A DNA stretch of 64,000 nucleotides. It comes from Bifidobacterium sp. 7101 (GTDB taxonomy: Bacteria; Actinomycetota; Actinomycetes; Actinomycetales; Bifidobacteriaceae). The translations under genes were made by a program, and so were the position numbers. The stretch spans positions 62,001-126,000 of the forward strand of contig NZ_AWUN01000005.1 of assembly GCF_000499285.1 (NCBI RefSeq). Reading direction: 5' to 3'. The notes below the pieces were generated by a model. It worked only from the letters and a program-made list of their open reading frames with translations. It did no database searches and was not told the DNA's origin. Of the stretch, positions 12,962-21,066 are shown in pieces. The stretch's first letter is position 1. The number at the start of each line of letters is the position of its first letter.

Positions 12962-12987
12962 GACCCCGGCATCGCCCGGGGTCTTTT
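12962..12987 (+). terminator. Rho-independent terminator after secG
   Basis: An 8-bp perfect stem (GACCCCGG at 12962-12969, CCGGGGTC at 12976-12983), 6-base loop and TTTT. It closes the pgk-tpiA-secG unit, so the heme genes downstream must have their own promoter in the 180-bp gap; no convincing promoter hexamer pair was identified there. Confidence 0.88.
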
Positions 12988-13167
12988 CATATCCGGACGA
13001 TTTCAGTGCAAGGCACATAGTCCTTGACTATTACCACAATATGTCATTCACAATGCACCGATAATCCAACGATTCAGCCGCCTGGCGGATAGAGTGGGTA
13101 ACGGTGTGCCCGACGAGTGGCACATCACACAATGTCGTGCAAGCTAAGCAAGCGAAAGGATGTGCTC

Positions 13168-13926
13168 ATGGCTGAGCAAGCTGCACCGAGTCTGGAGGGC
13201 TGGTTCTGCCTTCACCTCTTCTGGAAGATCGATTGGGCCAAGTGGCGCCGAGTGGATCAAAACGAACGCCGGGTATGCCTGGTGGAGTTTGATAACCTGG
13301 CCGCAAAGTTGGATGCGGTCCAGTCCCAGGGGAAGGGAAGCCATTACTGGTGCCAGGTCAACGGGCAAAAGGCCGACCTGGGCCTGATGGTCCTCAGGGA
13401 GACCCTGGATCAGCTGCAGGAGGTCGAGACCTCCTTGGAGAAGCTGCCTCTCTCCGATTATCTGGAGCCGACAATCTCCTATGTGTCGGTCACCGAAGTA
13501 GGCCTCTATTCGGGCGAGCCGACCACGGACCGTGGCTGGTCCTACGTCAATGCCAGCCTGCATCCCAAGACCCCTGACAAGCCTTACATCTGCTTCTATC
13601 CCATGTCGAAGACCCGAGTTCCGGGCGCCAACTGGTACACGCTGCCCTACGATCAACGCAAGGCCTACATGCACGACCACGGCAAGATCGGCCGTTCCTA
13701 TGCCGGCAAGGTCTCAATCATCCTGACGGGCTCCATCGGCCTGGACGACTACGAGTGGGGCGTCACCCTGTTCGCCGACGACCCTGTCCAATTCAAGAAG
13801 ATCGTGACCGAGATGCGCTACATCGAAGCCAGCTCCATCTACGGCGAATTCCCCTACTTCCTGGTGGGCACCCAGACCGATCCTGAGCGCATCGACAGGC
13901 TGCTCACGGACCAGATGGGACAGTAA
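13168..13926 (+). CDS. hemQ: Coproheme decarboxylase (chlorite dismutase family)
   Basis: 252 residues. HemQ (ChdC) decarboxylates Fe-coproporphyrin III to heme b, the last step of the coproporphyrin-dependent pathway of Gram-positives. The catalytic tyrosine in YPM (Tyr144), the lysine in MSK (Lys148) and the proximal heme-ligand histidine in MHDHG (His171) are visible, followed by the family block GSIGLDDYEWGVTLFADDP. The ATG at 13168 has GAAAGGA seven bases upstream. It is first in an operon with an MFS transporter (4-bp gap) and cpfC (overlap). Earlier heme-pathway genes are not in the window. Confidence 0.95.
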   Translation: MAEQAAPSLEGWFCLHLFWKIDWAKWRRVDQNERRVCLVEFDNLAAKLDAVQSQGKGSHYWCQVNGQKADLGLMVLRETLDQLQEVETSLEKLPLSDYLEPTISYVSVTEVGLYSGEPTTDRGWSYVNASLHPKTPDKPYICFYPMSKTRVPGANWYTLPYDQRKAYMHDHGKIGRSYAGKVSIILTGSIGLDDYEWGVTLFADDPVQFKKIVTEMRYIEASSIYGEFPYFLVGTQTDPERIDRLLTDQMGQ

Positions 13927-13930
13927 CACC

Positions 13931-15328
13931 ATGTCGACAAGAGAGAGAAGATCAATCCTTTCCACGCCCATATGGTTCTTCATGGTCATCGTCTTCATCA
14001 CCCAGCTGGATGGGGGAGCGGTGCCGACCATGCTGCCGTCCATCACTCGGACCTTCAGCCTGACCACCATGGGCTCCTCCTGGGTGGTCGGACTCTACAC
14101 CCTGGGCCTGGTGGTGGGCACTCCCATCACCTCCAACCTCTCCGACGCCCATGGGACCAGGAAGGTCTTCCTCTGGGAACTGGCCTTCTGGTTCCTTGGA
14201 TGTCTGATGACGGCGGTCTCGCCCAACTATGCGGTCATGCTGCTGGGTCGGTTCATCCAGTCCCTGGGAGACAGCGGCATCATGGTCCTGTCCATGAACG
14301 TCCTTCTGCAGCGCGCCCGCAGGAACAACCAGGGCAGGAAGGTCTCCACGGTGGGCATCATCGCCGGTCTTTCCGCCATGGTCAGCCCGGTCCTGTCCGG
14401 CATGCTCCTGGGCATCACCCACGGATGGCGGGCCTACTACTTCATGATGCTGCCCTTCCTGGCCATCCTCTTCATCGTGGCCTGGTTCATGATGGGTGAC
14501 TCCCAGACCGACCGCGCCTGGAAGACCGACTACCTGGGCTTGGGCTCCTTCAGCATCGCTCTGGCCCTGCTGATGGTGGCGATCACCTTCCTCCAGTACG
14601 GCACCACCTACCTGGCCCTGATCATCGGATGCCTCCTGGTCGCAGTGGTGGCCGGCGCGATCTTCCTGGTGCATGAGCGCAACCTGGGCGACGCCAAGGA
14701 CACCATGCCCTTCCTGCCCATCCGCCTGCTGAAGCTGCCCTCCTATGGGCTGACACTTCTGCTGGGGACGCTGGGAGGCATGTTCTTCTCCCTCTTCGTC
14801 TACATTCCAACCTATGTCCACTCCGTCTTCGGGCTTCCGGTCCGCTCGGCCGGCATGGTCATGGTCGGCGTCGGGCTGGGCTCCGTAGTCGGATCCTGGC
14901 TGGGCGGGCTCCTGGTCGACAAGTTCGGCTACCGGACCACGCTCGTTTTTTCATCGTCGCTGATAGGCCTGATGGCCCTGGTGATCACCCTGACCCTGCA
15001 CAACCTGCAGCTCTTCATGGTCCTGTCCTTCCTGATGGGGGTCGGCATGGGCTCCATGATGTCCTCGCCGCTCCAGGTCATCGCCGGAAGGCTGGCCGGG
15101 CCCGAGAACCGCATGCAGGCCATCGGCGGGCTGTCGGCCTGCAAGAAGATCGGCACCACCATCGCCCCCCTGCTCTTCGCCTCGGCCATTGAGCTGGGCA
15201 AGGCGGGTGGACAGGCCGGGCTGGCCTCCTACAGGAACATGTTCCTGGTGGTCATCGTCATAGCCCTGGTCAATATCGGCCTGACATATTGCATTCCATT
15301 TTCACAGAAAGAAGTTGCTGATGACTGA
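13931..15328 (+). CDS. MFS transporter within the heme operon
   Basis: 465 residues with about 14 predicted helices (DHA2-like layout); the loop after helix 2, SNLSDAHGTRKVFLWE, matches the MFS motif A (G/S-x-x-x-D-x-x-G-R-K). Family members are proton-coupled drug or metabolite exporters or importers, and sequence alone does not give substrate or direction. Its position between hemQ and cpfC, 4 bp after hemQ and overlapping cpfC by 8 bp, suggests it moves a porphyrin, heme or related molecule. Codon use and GC look like the neighbours. Confidence 0.88.
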   Translation: MSTRERRSILSTPIWFFMVIVFITQLDGGAVPTMLPSITRTFSLTTMGSSWVVGLYTLGLVVGTPITSNLSDAHGTRKVFLWELAFWFLGCLMTAVSPNYAVMLLGRFIQSLGDSGIMVLSMNVLLQRARRNNQGRKVSTVGIIAGLSAMVSPVLSGMLLGITHGWRAYYFMMLPFLAILFIVAWFMMGDSQTDRAWKTDYLGLGSFSIALALLMVAITFLQYGTTYLALIIGCLLVAVVAGAIFLVHERNLGDAKDTMPFLPIRLLKLPSYGLTLLLGTLGGMFFSLFVYIPTYVHSVFGLPVRSAGMVMVGVGLGSVVGSWLGGLLVDKFGYRTTLVFSSSLIGLMALVITLTLHNLQLFMVLSFLMGVGMGSMMSSPLQVIAGRLAGPENRMQAIGGLSACKKIGTTIAPLLFASAIELGKAGGQAGLASYRNMFLVVIVIALVNIGLTYCIPFSQKEVADD

Positions 15329-16244
15329 ACCTACAGCAGTCCTCCTCATGGCTTACGGCACCCCCTACCAGGAGTCCGACATCAGGAGGTACTACACCAA
15401 CATCCGCCATGGGCAGGAGCCGCCCAAGCCGCTCATGGACCAGCTGGTCGGCCGCTACAAGGCCATCGGTCTGCCCTCGCCCCTGGCCAGGATCACCACG
15501 GCCCAGCGCGACGGCCTCCAGGCTGCGCTGGACAAGGCCCATCCCGGCGCCTACAAGGTCTACGAGGGGCTGAAGTACATCACCCCCTTCATCAAGGATG
15601 CGGTCGACCAGATCGCCGCCGATGGCATCACCAGGGTGATCGGCCTGCCGCTGGCCCCGCAGTACTCCTCCTATTCGAGCGAGGACTACCACAACCGCGC
15701 CCGCAAGGCCATCGAGGCCCATCCGGGCATGGAATACCTGCCGGTGCGGTCCTGGTGGAACCACCAGGAGCTGATCCACTTCTGGAGCGACCAGCTGGTG
15801 GCCAAGAAGGATCTGACCGACCGGCCGGACACCAAGGTGATCTTCAGCGCCCACTCCCTGCCCCTGCGCATCATCCAGGGAGGGGACCCCTACAAGGATG
15901 AGGTCATCGGTCTGTCCAATGCCGTGGCCCGGGCAGCCGGTCTCAATGAGGACCAGTACGTACTGGCCTGGCAGTCGGCAGGCCGCACCGAGGAGCCCTG
16001 GATCGGGCCTGATTTCGTCAAGGTGGCCAAGGATCTGATCACTGAGAGCGGCATGAAGACCATCGTCTCCGCCTCCATCGGCTTCATCGCCGACAACCTG
16101 GAGATCTGCTACGACGTGGACATGGAGCTGGCCAAGGCCATCGAGTCCGCCGGCGGCACCCTGACCAGGCTGAACATGCCCAACGACAGCCCAGCCCTGA
16201 TCGCCACCCTGCAGCAGGTGGTCGAAGAGACCAAGGCCGAGTAG
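15321..16244 (+). CDS. cpfC: Coproporphyrin III ferrochelatase
   Basis: 307 residues. Inserts ferrous iron into coproporphyrin III (Gram-positive pathway) to make the HemQ substrate. The catalytic His178 in FSAHSLP and Glu261 in GFIADNLEICYD correspond to the Bacillus active-site pair, and QSAGRTEEPWIGPD matches the QS-G-T--PW-GPD block. Only one cysteine (Cys263) exists, so the [2Fe-2S] cluster ligands of mycobacterial ferrochelatases are absent. The ATG at 15321 lies inside the end of the MFS gene. Older annotations would call it hemH. Confidence 0.94.
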   Translation: MTEPTAVLLMAYGTPYQESDIRRYYTNIRHGQEPPKPLMDQLVGRYKAIGLPSPLARITTAQRDGLQAALDKAHPGAYKVYEGLKYITPFIKDAVDQIAADGITRVIGLPLAPQYSSYSSEDYHNRARKAIEAHPGMEYLPVRSWWNHQELIHFWSDQLVAKKDLTDRPDTKVIFSAHSLPLRIIQGGDPYKDEVIGLSNAVARAAGLNEDQYVLAWQSAGRTEEPWIGPDFVKVAKDLITESGMKTIVSASIGFIADNLEICYDVDMELAKAIESAGGTLTRLNMPNDSPALIATLQQVVEETKAE

Positions 16245-16289
16245 CCCCGCAGCGGCAAGAAATCCAGCAAAATCCATCACTAATATCAA

Positions 16290-16325
16290 TTGTGCCCCGT
16301 CTGGTTTAAACCAGATGGGGCACAA
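16290..16325. terminator. Bidirectional terminator between cpfC and tal
   Basis: A 15-bp stem (TTGTGCCCCGTCTGG at 16290-16304; partner at 16311-16325 with one G-T change), loop TTTAAA, with TCTTTA following on the plus strand and AT-rich sequence on the minus strand. It lies between convergent cpfC and tal. Confidence 0.85.
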
Positions 16326-16356
16326 TCTTTAATAGCTGCGACTGCCAGTCAGGCGC

Positions 16357-17466
16357 TCAGCCGTTGACGCGGTCGATGCCCTTCTGCACGTCGGAGAGGA
16401 CCGAATCCCAGGAGTCGATGAAGGCGGCGACGCCATCGGCCTCCAGCTTGTCGGTCACATCCTTGATGTTGATGCCCAGGTCTGCCAGCTTCTGCATCAC
16501 CTGGTGGCTCTCCTCGTAGGTGCCCTTGACAGAGGGAGCGCCGTTGCCGTGATCGGCCAGAGCGTTCAGGGTCTTCTCAGGCATGGTGTTGACCACGTCA
16601 GGGGCCACCAGCTCGTCCACGTACTTGCAGTCGGAGTAGGCGGCGTTCTTGGTGCCGGTGGAGGCCCAGAGCGGACGCTGACGCTTGGCGCCCTTGGCTT
16701 CCAGGTCGGCCCAGCGGGGATCGCTGTCGAAGGCCTTCTCGAAGAGCTCGTAGGCCAGGCGGGCGTTGGCAACAGCGGCCTTGCCCTCCAGGGACTTGGC
16801 CTCGTCAGAGCCGTTGGCCTCCAGCAGCTTGTCAACCGCAGTGTCCACGCGGGAGACGAAGAAGGAGGCGACCGAGCCCATGTGCTTCAGGTCATGGCCG
16901 TTCTTGTCGGCCTGGACCATGCCCTCGATGAAGGCGTCGATGACCTGCTTGTAGCGCTCCAGGGAGAAGATCAGGGTCACGTTGACCGAGATGCCCTTGG
17001 CCAGGGTGGCGGTGATGGCAGGCAGGCCCTCCAGGGTGGCGGGGATCTTGATCATGGCGTTGGGACGATCGACCTTGTTCCAAAGCTCTTCGGCCTGCTT
17101 CTCGGTCTCTTCGGTGTTGTGGGCCAGACGAGGATCGACCTCGATGGAGACGCGTCCATCCACGTAGTCGGTCTTCTCGGCAACCTCGCGGAAGATGTCG
17201 GTGGCGTTGCGTACATCGGTGGTGGTCAGCTCGCGGACGGCCTGCTCAACGGGGATGCGGCCCAGCTGCTTGAGCTGTTCGTCATAGGGACCCACCTGGC
17301 TCAGGGCCTTCTGGAAAATCGAGGGGTTGGTGGTCACGCCCACCACATTGCGCTCGGCGATCAGCTGCTGCAGATTGCCCGACTCGATGCGGGTGCGGCT
17401 CAGATCGTCCAACCAGATCGAGACACCTGAATCGCTGGTGCGCTGGGTGTTTGCATTTTCTGCCAT
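16357..17466 (-). CDS. tal: Transaldolase
   Basis: 369 residues, the longer actinobacterial/cyanobacterial type. Transfers a dihydroxyacetone unit between sugar phosphates; together with transketolase it feeds the fructose-6-phosphate phosphoketolase (bifid) pathway. The signature VVGVTTNPSIFQKAL and the Schiff-base lysine in NAMIKIPAT are present. The ATG at 17466 is preceded by TAAGGAGTGACAAG, a strong ribosome site. It lies downstream of tkt on the same strand with a 155-bp gap containing GC hairpins. Confidence 0.96.
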   Translation of the reverse strand: MAENANTQRTSDSGVSIWLDDLSRTRIESGNLQQLIAERNVVGVTTNPSIFQKALSQVGPYDEQLKQLGRIPVEQAVRELTTTDVRNATDIFREVAEKTDYVDGRVSIEVDPRLAHNTEETEKQAEELWNKVDRPNAMIKIPATLEGLPAITATLAKGISVNVTLIFSLERYKQVIDAFIEGMVQADKNGHDLKHMGSVASFFVSRVDTAVDKLLEANGSDEAKSLEGKAAVANARLAYELFEKAFDSDPRWADLEAKGAKRQRPLWASTGTKNAAYSDCKYVDELVAPDVVNTMPEKTLNALADHGNGAPSVKGTYEESHQVMQKLADLGINIKDVTDKLEADGVAAFIDSWDSVLSDVQKGIDRVNG

Positions 17467-17575
17467 CTTGTCACTCCTTATTTGGGTTCCCGATGGAATC
17501 ACATTCACTATGCACTACCGGGAAGTCTGTTGCTGTATTCCCGCAGGCCCGCGTTTCGGGCGTGCCTGCAGGGGA

Positions 17576-17601
17576 GGGGGCCGGCGTCGCGGACGGCCCC
17601 C
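17576..17601 (-). terminator. GC-rich hairpin downstream of tkt
   Basis: GGGGGCCG (17576-17583) pairs with CGGCCCCC (17594-17601). It lies just past the tkt stop codon on the minus strand, but no T-run follows, so it may be an RNA-stabilising or attenuating hairpin rather than a full terminator. A second imperfect stem lies at about 17541-17570. Confidence 0.45.
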
Positions 17602-17621
17602 GATTGATCACGATGCCGGGG

Positions 17622-19724
17622 TCAGCGGGCCCGACGGACTTCCTCCAGGGAGGCCTGTGCTGCTTCGACCACATGATCGGCGGTGATGCCCAGGTCGCGC
17701 ATGTTCTCGTCGCCGCTGCCCTGCAGGCCGAACTGCTCGATGGAGACGGGCTTGCCATAGCTGCCCAGGTACTTGTACCAGGGTGTGGCCAGTCCGGCTT
17801 CGACGGAGACGCGGGCCTTGACGGAGGCGGGCAGAACGGCTTCCTTGTACTCGTCGTCCTGCTCCTCGAACCACTCCAGCGAAGGCACGGAGATGACGCG
17901 GGCCTTGACGCCCTGCTCGGCCAGGGTCTTGGAGGCGGCCACAGCGTGCTGCACCTCGGAGCCGGAGGCCATGATCAGCACGTCGGGCTGGCCCTCGGTG
18001 TCGACCAGCACGTAGGCGCCCTTGCGCACGCCTTCGCGGGCCTTGGCCTTGGTCTCCTCCAGGGTGGGCACGCCCTGCCTGGTCAGGATCATGGCCGTGG
18101 GGTGGGTGTTGTCCTTCTCGAAGAAGGCGCGGTAGGCTTCAGCGGTCTCGTACTGGTCGGCGGGGCGCACAACCTCCATCCGGGGGATGGCGCGCACGGC
18201 GGTCAGGTGCTCGATGGGCTGGTGGGTGGGGCCATCCTCGCCCAGGGCCACGGAATCGTGGGTCCACACATACAGGTTGGGGATGTCCATCAGGGCGGCC
18301 AGGCGCACCGAGGGGCGCTCATAGTCGCTGAACTGGAAGAAGGTCCCGTTGTAGGGCCTGGTGTCCGAACCCAGCAGGATGCCGTTGGTGATGGCGCCCA
18401 TGCCGAACTCGCGCACGCCGAAGTGCAGCTGGCGGCCGTACTTGCTGGCCTTGGGCCACTGGACGGTCTTGTCGGCCTCCGGGGCGAAGGAGACGGCACC
18501 GTTGATGTTGGTGTTGTTGGAGCCGCCCAGATCGGCGGATCCTCCCCAGAGCTCGGGCATGATGGGGGCCAGGGCGTTGATGACTGCGCCGGAGGCCTTG
18601 CGGGTGGCCACCTTGGAGCCGGGCTCGAAGCCAGCCTCCAGATCGTCCAGGGCCTTGTCGAAGCCCTCGGGCAGCTTGCCGGCATGGATGCGGTCGTAGA
18701 GGGCAGCCTTGTCGGGGTTGGCCTTGCGCCAGGCCTGGTACTTCTCGTCCCAGTCCTTGTGGGCGGCCAGACCGCGCTGGGCGACCTCGCGGGCGTGGGC
18801 CAGGGCCTCCTCGTCAATCTGGAAGTTCTGCTCAGGGTCGTAGCCCAGGGTCTTCTTCAGGCCGGCGACGGCCTCGGCGCCCAGGGCTGAGCCGTGGGCT
18901 GAAGGATCGTTGGTCTTGCCGGGGGTGGGCCAGGCCATCAGGGTGTCCACCTTGATGAACTTGGGCCGGTCGGTGACCTGCTCGGCCTTCTCCAGGACGG
19001 CAGCCAGGCCCTCGACGTCCTCCTTGTAGGAGCCGTCGGGCTGGATGAAGCTGAACTCGTCGGTGTACCAGCCATAGGCCTGGTAGCGCTTGAGGATGTC
19101 CTCACCCAGGGCGATGCGGGTGTCGCCCTCGATCTGGATGTGGTTGGCATCGAAGATGACGGTCAGGTTGCCCAGGCGCTGGTCGCCGGCCAGGGAGCTG
19201 GCCTCGGAGGAGACGCCCTCCTCGACGTCGCCCTCGCCGCAGATGACCCAGACCTTATGGTCGAAGGGGGACTGCCCCTCGGGTGCATCCGGATCCAGCA
19301 GACCGCGCTCGTAGCGCTGACCATAGGCGAAGCCCACGGCCGAGGCCAGACCCTGGCCCAGCGGGCCGGTGGTCATCTCGATGCCGGGGGTCAGGCCGTA
19401 CTCGGGGTGGCCGGGGGTCCTGGTGCCGGCGGTGCGGAAGCGCTTCAGATCGTCCAGGGTCAGTCCGTACCCGGAGAAGTAAAGCTGCACGTACTGGGTC
19501 AGCGAGGCGTGGCCGCCGGAAAGAATGAACCGATCACGCCCGACCCAGTCGGGGTCGTTGGGGTCGTGCCGGATGAAGTGCTGGTAGAGCGCGTAGGCGA
19601 TGGGCGCCAGCGAAATAGGGGAGCCGGGGTGGCCGCTTCCGGCCTTCTCGACCGCGTCGGCCGAGAGGACCTTGGCCATCTTGACAGCCCGCTCATCGAG
19701 TTCGGACCATGTGAAATCTGCCAT
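17622..19724 (-). CDS. tkt: Transketolase
   Basis: 700 residues, thiamine-diphosphate enzyme moving two-carbon units in the pentose/bifid pathway. N-terminal AGSGHPGSPISLAPIAY, TGPLGQGLASAVGFA, and the cofactor-binding segment GEGDVEEGVSSEASSLAG (Gly-Glu-Gly in place of the usual Gly-Asp-Gly) are seen, as are the central pyrimidine-domain VREFGMGAI and HDSVALGEDGPTHQPIE. The ATG at 19724 has AGGAAAG nine bases upstream. Divergent from hrcA, with tal downstream. Confidence 0.96.
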   Translation of the reverse strand: MADFTWSELDERAVKMAKVLSADAVEKAGSGHPGSPISLAPIAYALYQHFIRHDPNDPDWVGRDRFILSGGHASLTQYVQLYFSGYGLTLDDLKRFRTAGTRTPGHPEYGLTPGIEMTTGPLGQGLASAVGFAYGQRYERGLLDPDAPEGQSPFDHKVWVICGEGDVEEGVSSEASSLAGDQRLGNLTVIFDANHIQIEGDTRIALGEDILKRYQAYGWYTDEFSFIQPDGSYKEDVEGLAAVLEKAEQVTDRPKFIKVDTLMAWPTPGKTNDPSAHGSALGAEAVAGLKKTLGYDPEQNFQIDEEALAHAREVAQRGLAAHKDWDEKYQAWRKANPDKAALYDRIHAGKLPEGFDKALDDLEAGFEPGSKVATRKASGAVINALAPIMPELWGGSADLGGSNNTNINGAVSFAPEADKTVQWPKASKYGRQLHFGVREFGMGAITNGILLGSDTRPYNGTFFQFSDYERPSVRLAALMDIPNLYVWTHDSVALGEDGPTHQPIEHLTAVRAIPRMEVVRPADQYETAEAYRAFFEKDNTHPTAMILTRQGVPTLEETKAKAREGVRKGAYVLVDTEGQPDVLIMASGSEVQHAVAASKTLAEQGVKARVISVPSLEWFEEQDDEYKEAVLPASVKARVSVEAGLATPWYKYLGSYGKPVSIEQFGLQGSGDENMRDLGITADHVVEAAQASLEEVRRAR

Positions 19725-19853
19725 ATGGTGCTGCTTTCCTTCCAATGTAGAGGTCTCCATGTTCGACTTGTGTCGAAAATGTTCGATTACCTTCACTATG
19801 CGTTTCCATCGTATCGGTTTGAGACGACACAATTCGGCTCTTCGCACGACGTT

Positions 19854-19880
19854 TTGGCACTCTCATGGCCCGAGTGCTAA
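19854..19880 (+). promoter_or_regulatory. CIRCE operator for HrcA
   Basis: TTGGCACTC-N9-GAGTGCTAA matches the CIRCE consensus TTAGCACTC-N9-GAGTGCTAA with one difference. It lies 29 bases before the hrcA start and so places hrcA-dnaJ under HrcA autorepression, released on heat shock. Confidence 0.95.
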
Positions 19881-19908
19881 TAATGAAACCATGACGGAAG
19901 GAGCGACA

Positions 19909-20982
19909 TTGCCTAATACCAGACGCATGCTGGTGCTGCGCGCGGTCGTCGAGGACTATATTCGTTCTCGCGAGCCGGTAGGGTCGGGTTCGCTCACCAG
20001 AAATCATCAGCTTGGAGTCAGCTCCGCCACCGTGCGCAACGACATGGCGGCCCTGGAGAGCGAGGGCTACCTGGTCCAGCCCCACACCTCGGCCGGCCGC
20101 ATCCCCACCCAGAAGGGCTACCGTTACTTCGTCGACAGGCTGGCCACCATCGTGCCCCTGTCCGCCGCCCAGCGCCGGGGGATTAACGCCTTCCTGTCCG
20201 GGTCGGTCAACCTGGAGGACACCCTCCAGCATGCCGCCCAGCTTCTGGCGCAGATCACCGGGCAGATCGCCGTGGTGGCCTCACCCTCCCTGGCCAGTTC
20301 CAACCTGCGCCGGGCCGAGCTTATAGGACTGAGCCGGGGGACCATACTTATGGTGGTCATCACCGACACCGGCCGGGTGGTCCAGCGCACCCTGCACGGG
20401 CCCCTGCAGGAGGACCCGAACGCCCTGGCGGACCTGTCCGACCAGATCAACAGACAGTGCCAGGACCTGCCCCTGGACCGCGCCGCCGACCGCTGCCGCA
20501 TGCTGGCCGACTCCCTGACCGAAGGCCGTGACAAATCCATGCTGCGCCTGGTGGCCACGATCTTCGACGAGATGGCCACCCGGGAGCAGACCAGCGGCCT
20601 CTACATGGCCGGCACCTCCCAGCTGACCCACAGCCAGGCCGTCTCCCTGGGGGACCTGGGCTCGCTGCTGGACGCCCTGGAGGAGCAGGTGGTGCTCATG
20701 CGGCTCATGCGGGCCCAGAGCGAGCTCTCGCGCGAGAGCAATGGGGTCAGCGTGGCCATCGGCACCGAGACCCGGACCCCTGAACTGGCCCACGCCTCAG
20801 TGGTCACCAGCGGATACGGGCATGCCCGGTCCAGGCAGACCGACGGCTCCGAAGCCGACGAGCCCGTGGCCTTCGTAGGCTCCATCGGCCCGACCCACAT
20901 GGACTATCCGGCGACCATGAGCGCGGTTCGTGCCGTGGCCTCGTATTTGACCGGTTTCCTGGCCGGCGGCGGGGAGCCGTGA
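19909..20982 (+). CDS. hrcA: Heat-inducible transcription repressor HrcA
   Basis: 357 residues. Winged-helix N-terminus (RRMLVLRAVVEDYIRSREPV, SSATVRNDMAALE, HTSAGRIPTQKGYRYFVD) followed by the GAF-like HrcA domain. Binds CIRCE and represses chaperone genes. The TTG at 19909 is chosen over the ATG at 19891 because GGAAGGAG ends five bases before it. dnaJ follows 84 bp later, making a class I heat-shock operon. Confidence 0.95.
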   Translation: MPNTRRMLVLRAVVEDYIRSREPVGSGSLTRNHQLGVSSATVRNDMAALESEGYLVQPHTSAGRIPTQKGYRYFVDRLATIVPLSAAQRRGINAFLSGSVNLEDTLQHAAQLLAQITGQIAVVASPSLASSNLRRAELIGLSRGTILMVVITDTGRVVQRTLHGPLQEDPNALADLSDQINRQCQDLPLDRAADRCRMLADSLTEGRDKSMLRLVATIFDEMATREQTSGLYMAGTSQLTHSQAVSLGDLGSLLDALEEQVVLMRLMRAQSELSRESNGVSVAIGTETRTPELAHASVVTSGYGHARSRQTDGSEADEPVAFVGSIGPTHMDYPATMSAVRAVASYLTGFLAGGGEP

Positions 20983-21066
20983 GCGTCAAGGCGGCGACAT
21001 AAGTCATAGGTATCGTGGGCCCATGCAACCATGGGTCGAGAGGGCATCAAACGAAAAGGATGATCG

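Noticed and set aside
13020-13065. Promoter for hemQ (TTGACT near 13024, GATAAT near 13060)
   Set aside because: The two hexamers are not at a workable spacing and neither has a good partner, so no promoter is called.
17451-18890. A long plus-strand open frame opposite tkt
   Set aside because: Shadow of codon bias; Gly/Leu/Val-rich with no domain, and tkt is clear.
19740-19775. GTTCGA/TCGAA-like repeats upstream of tkt as a LexA site
   Set aside because: The half-sites are in the wrong order and spacing for TCGAAC-N4-GTTCGA.
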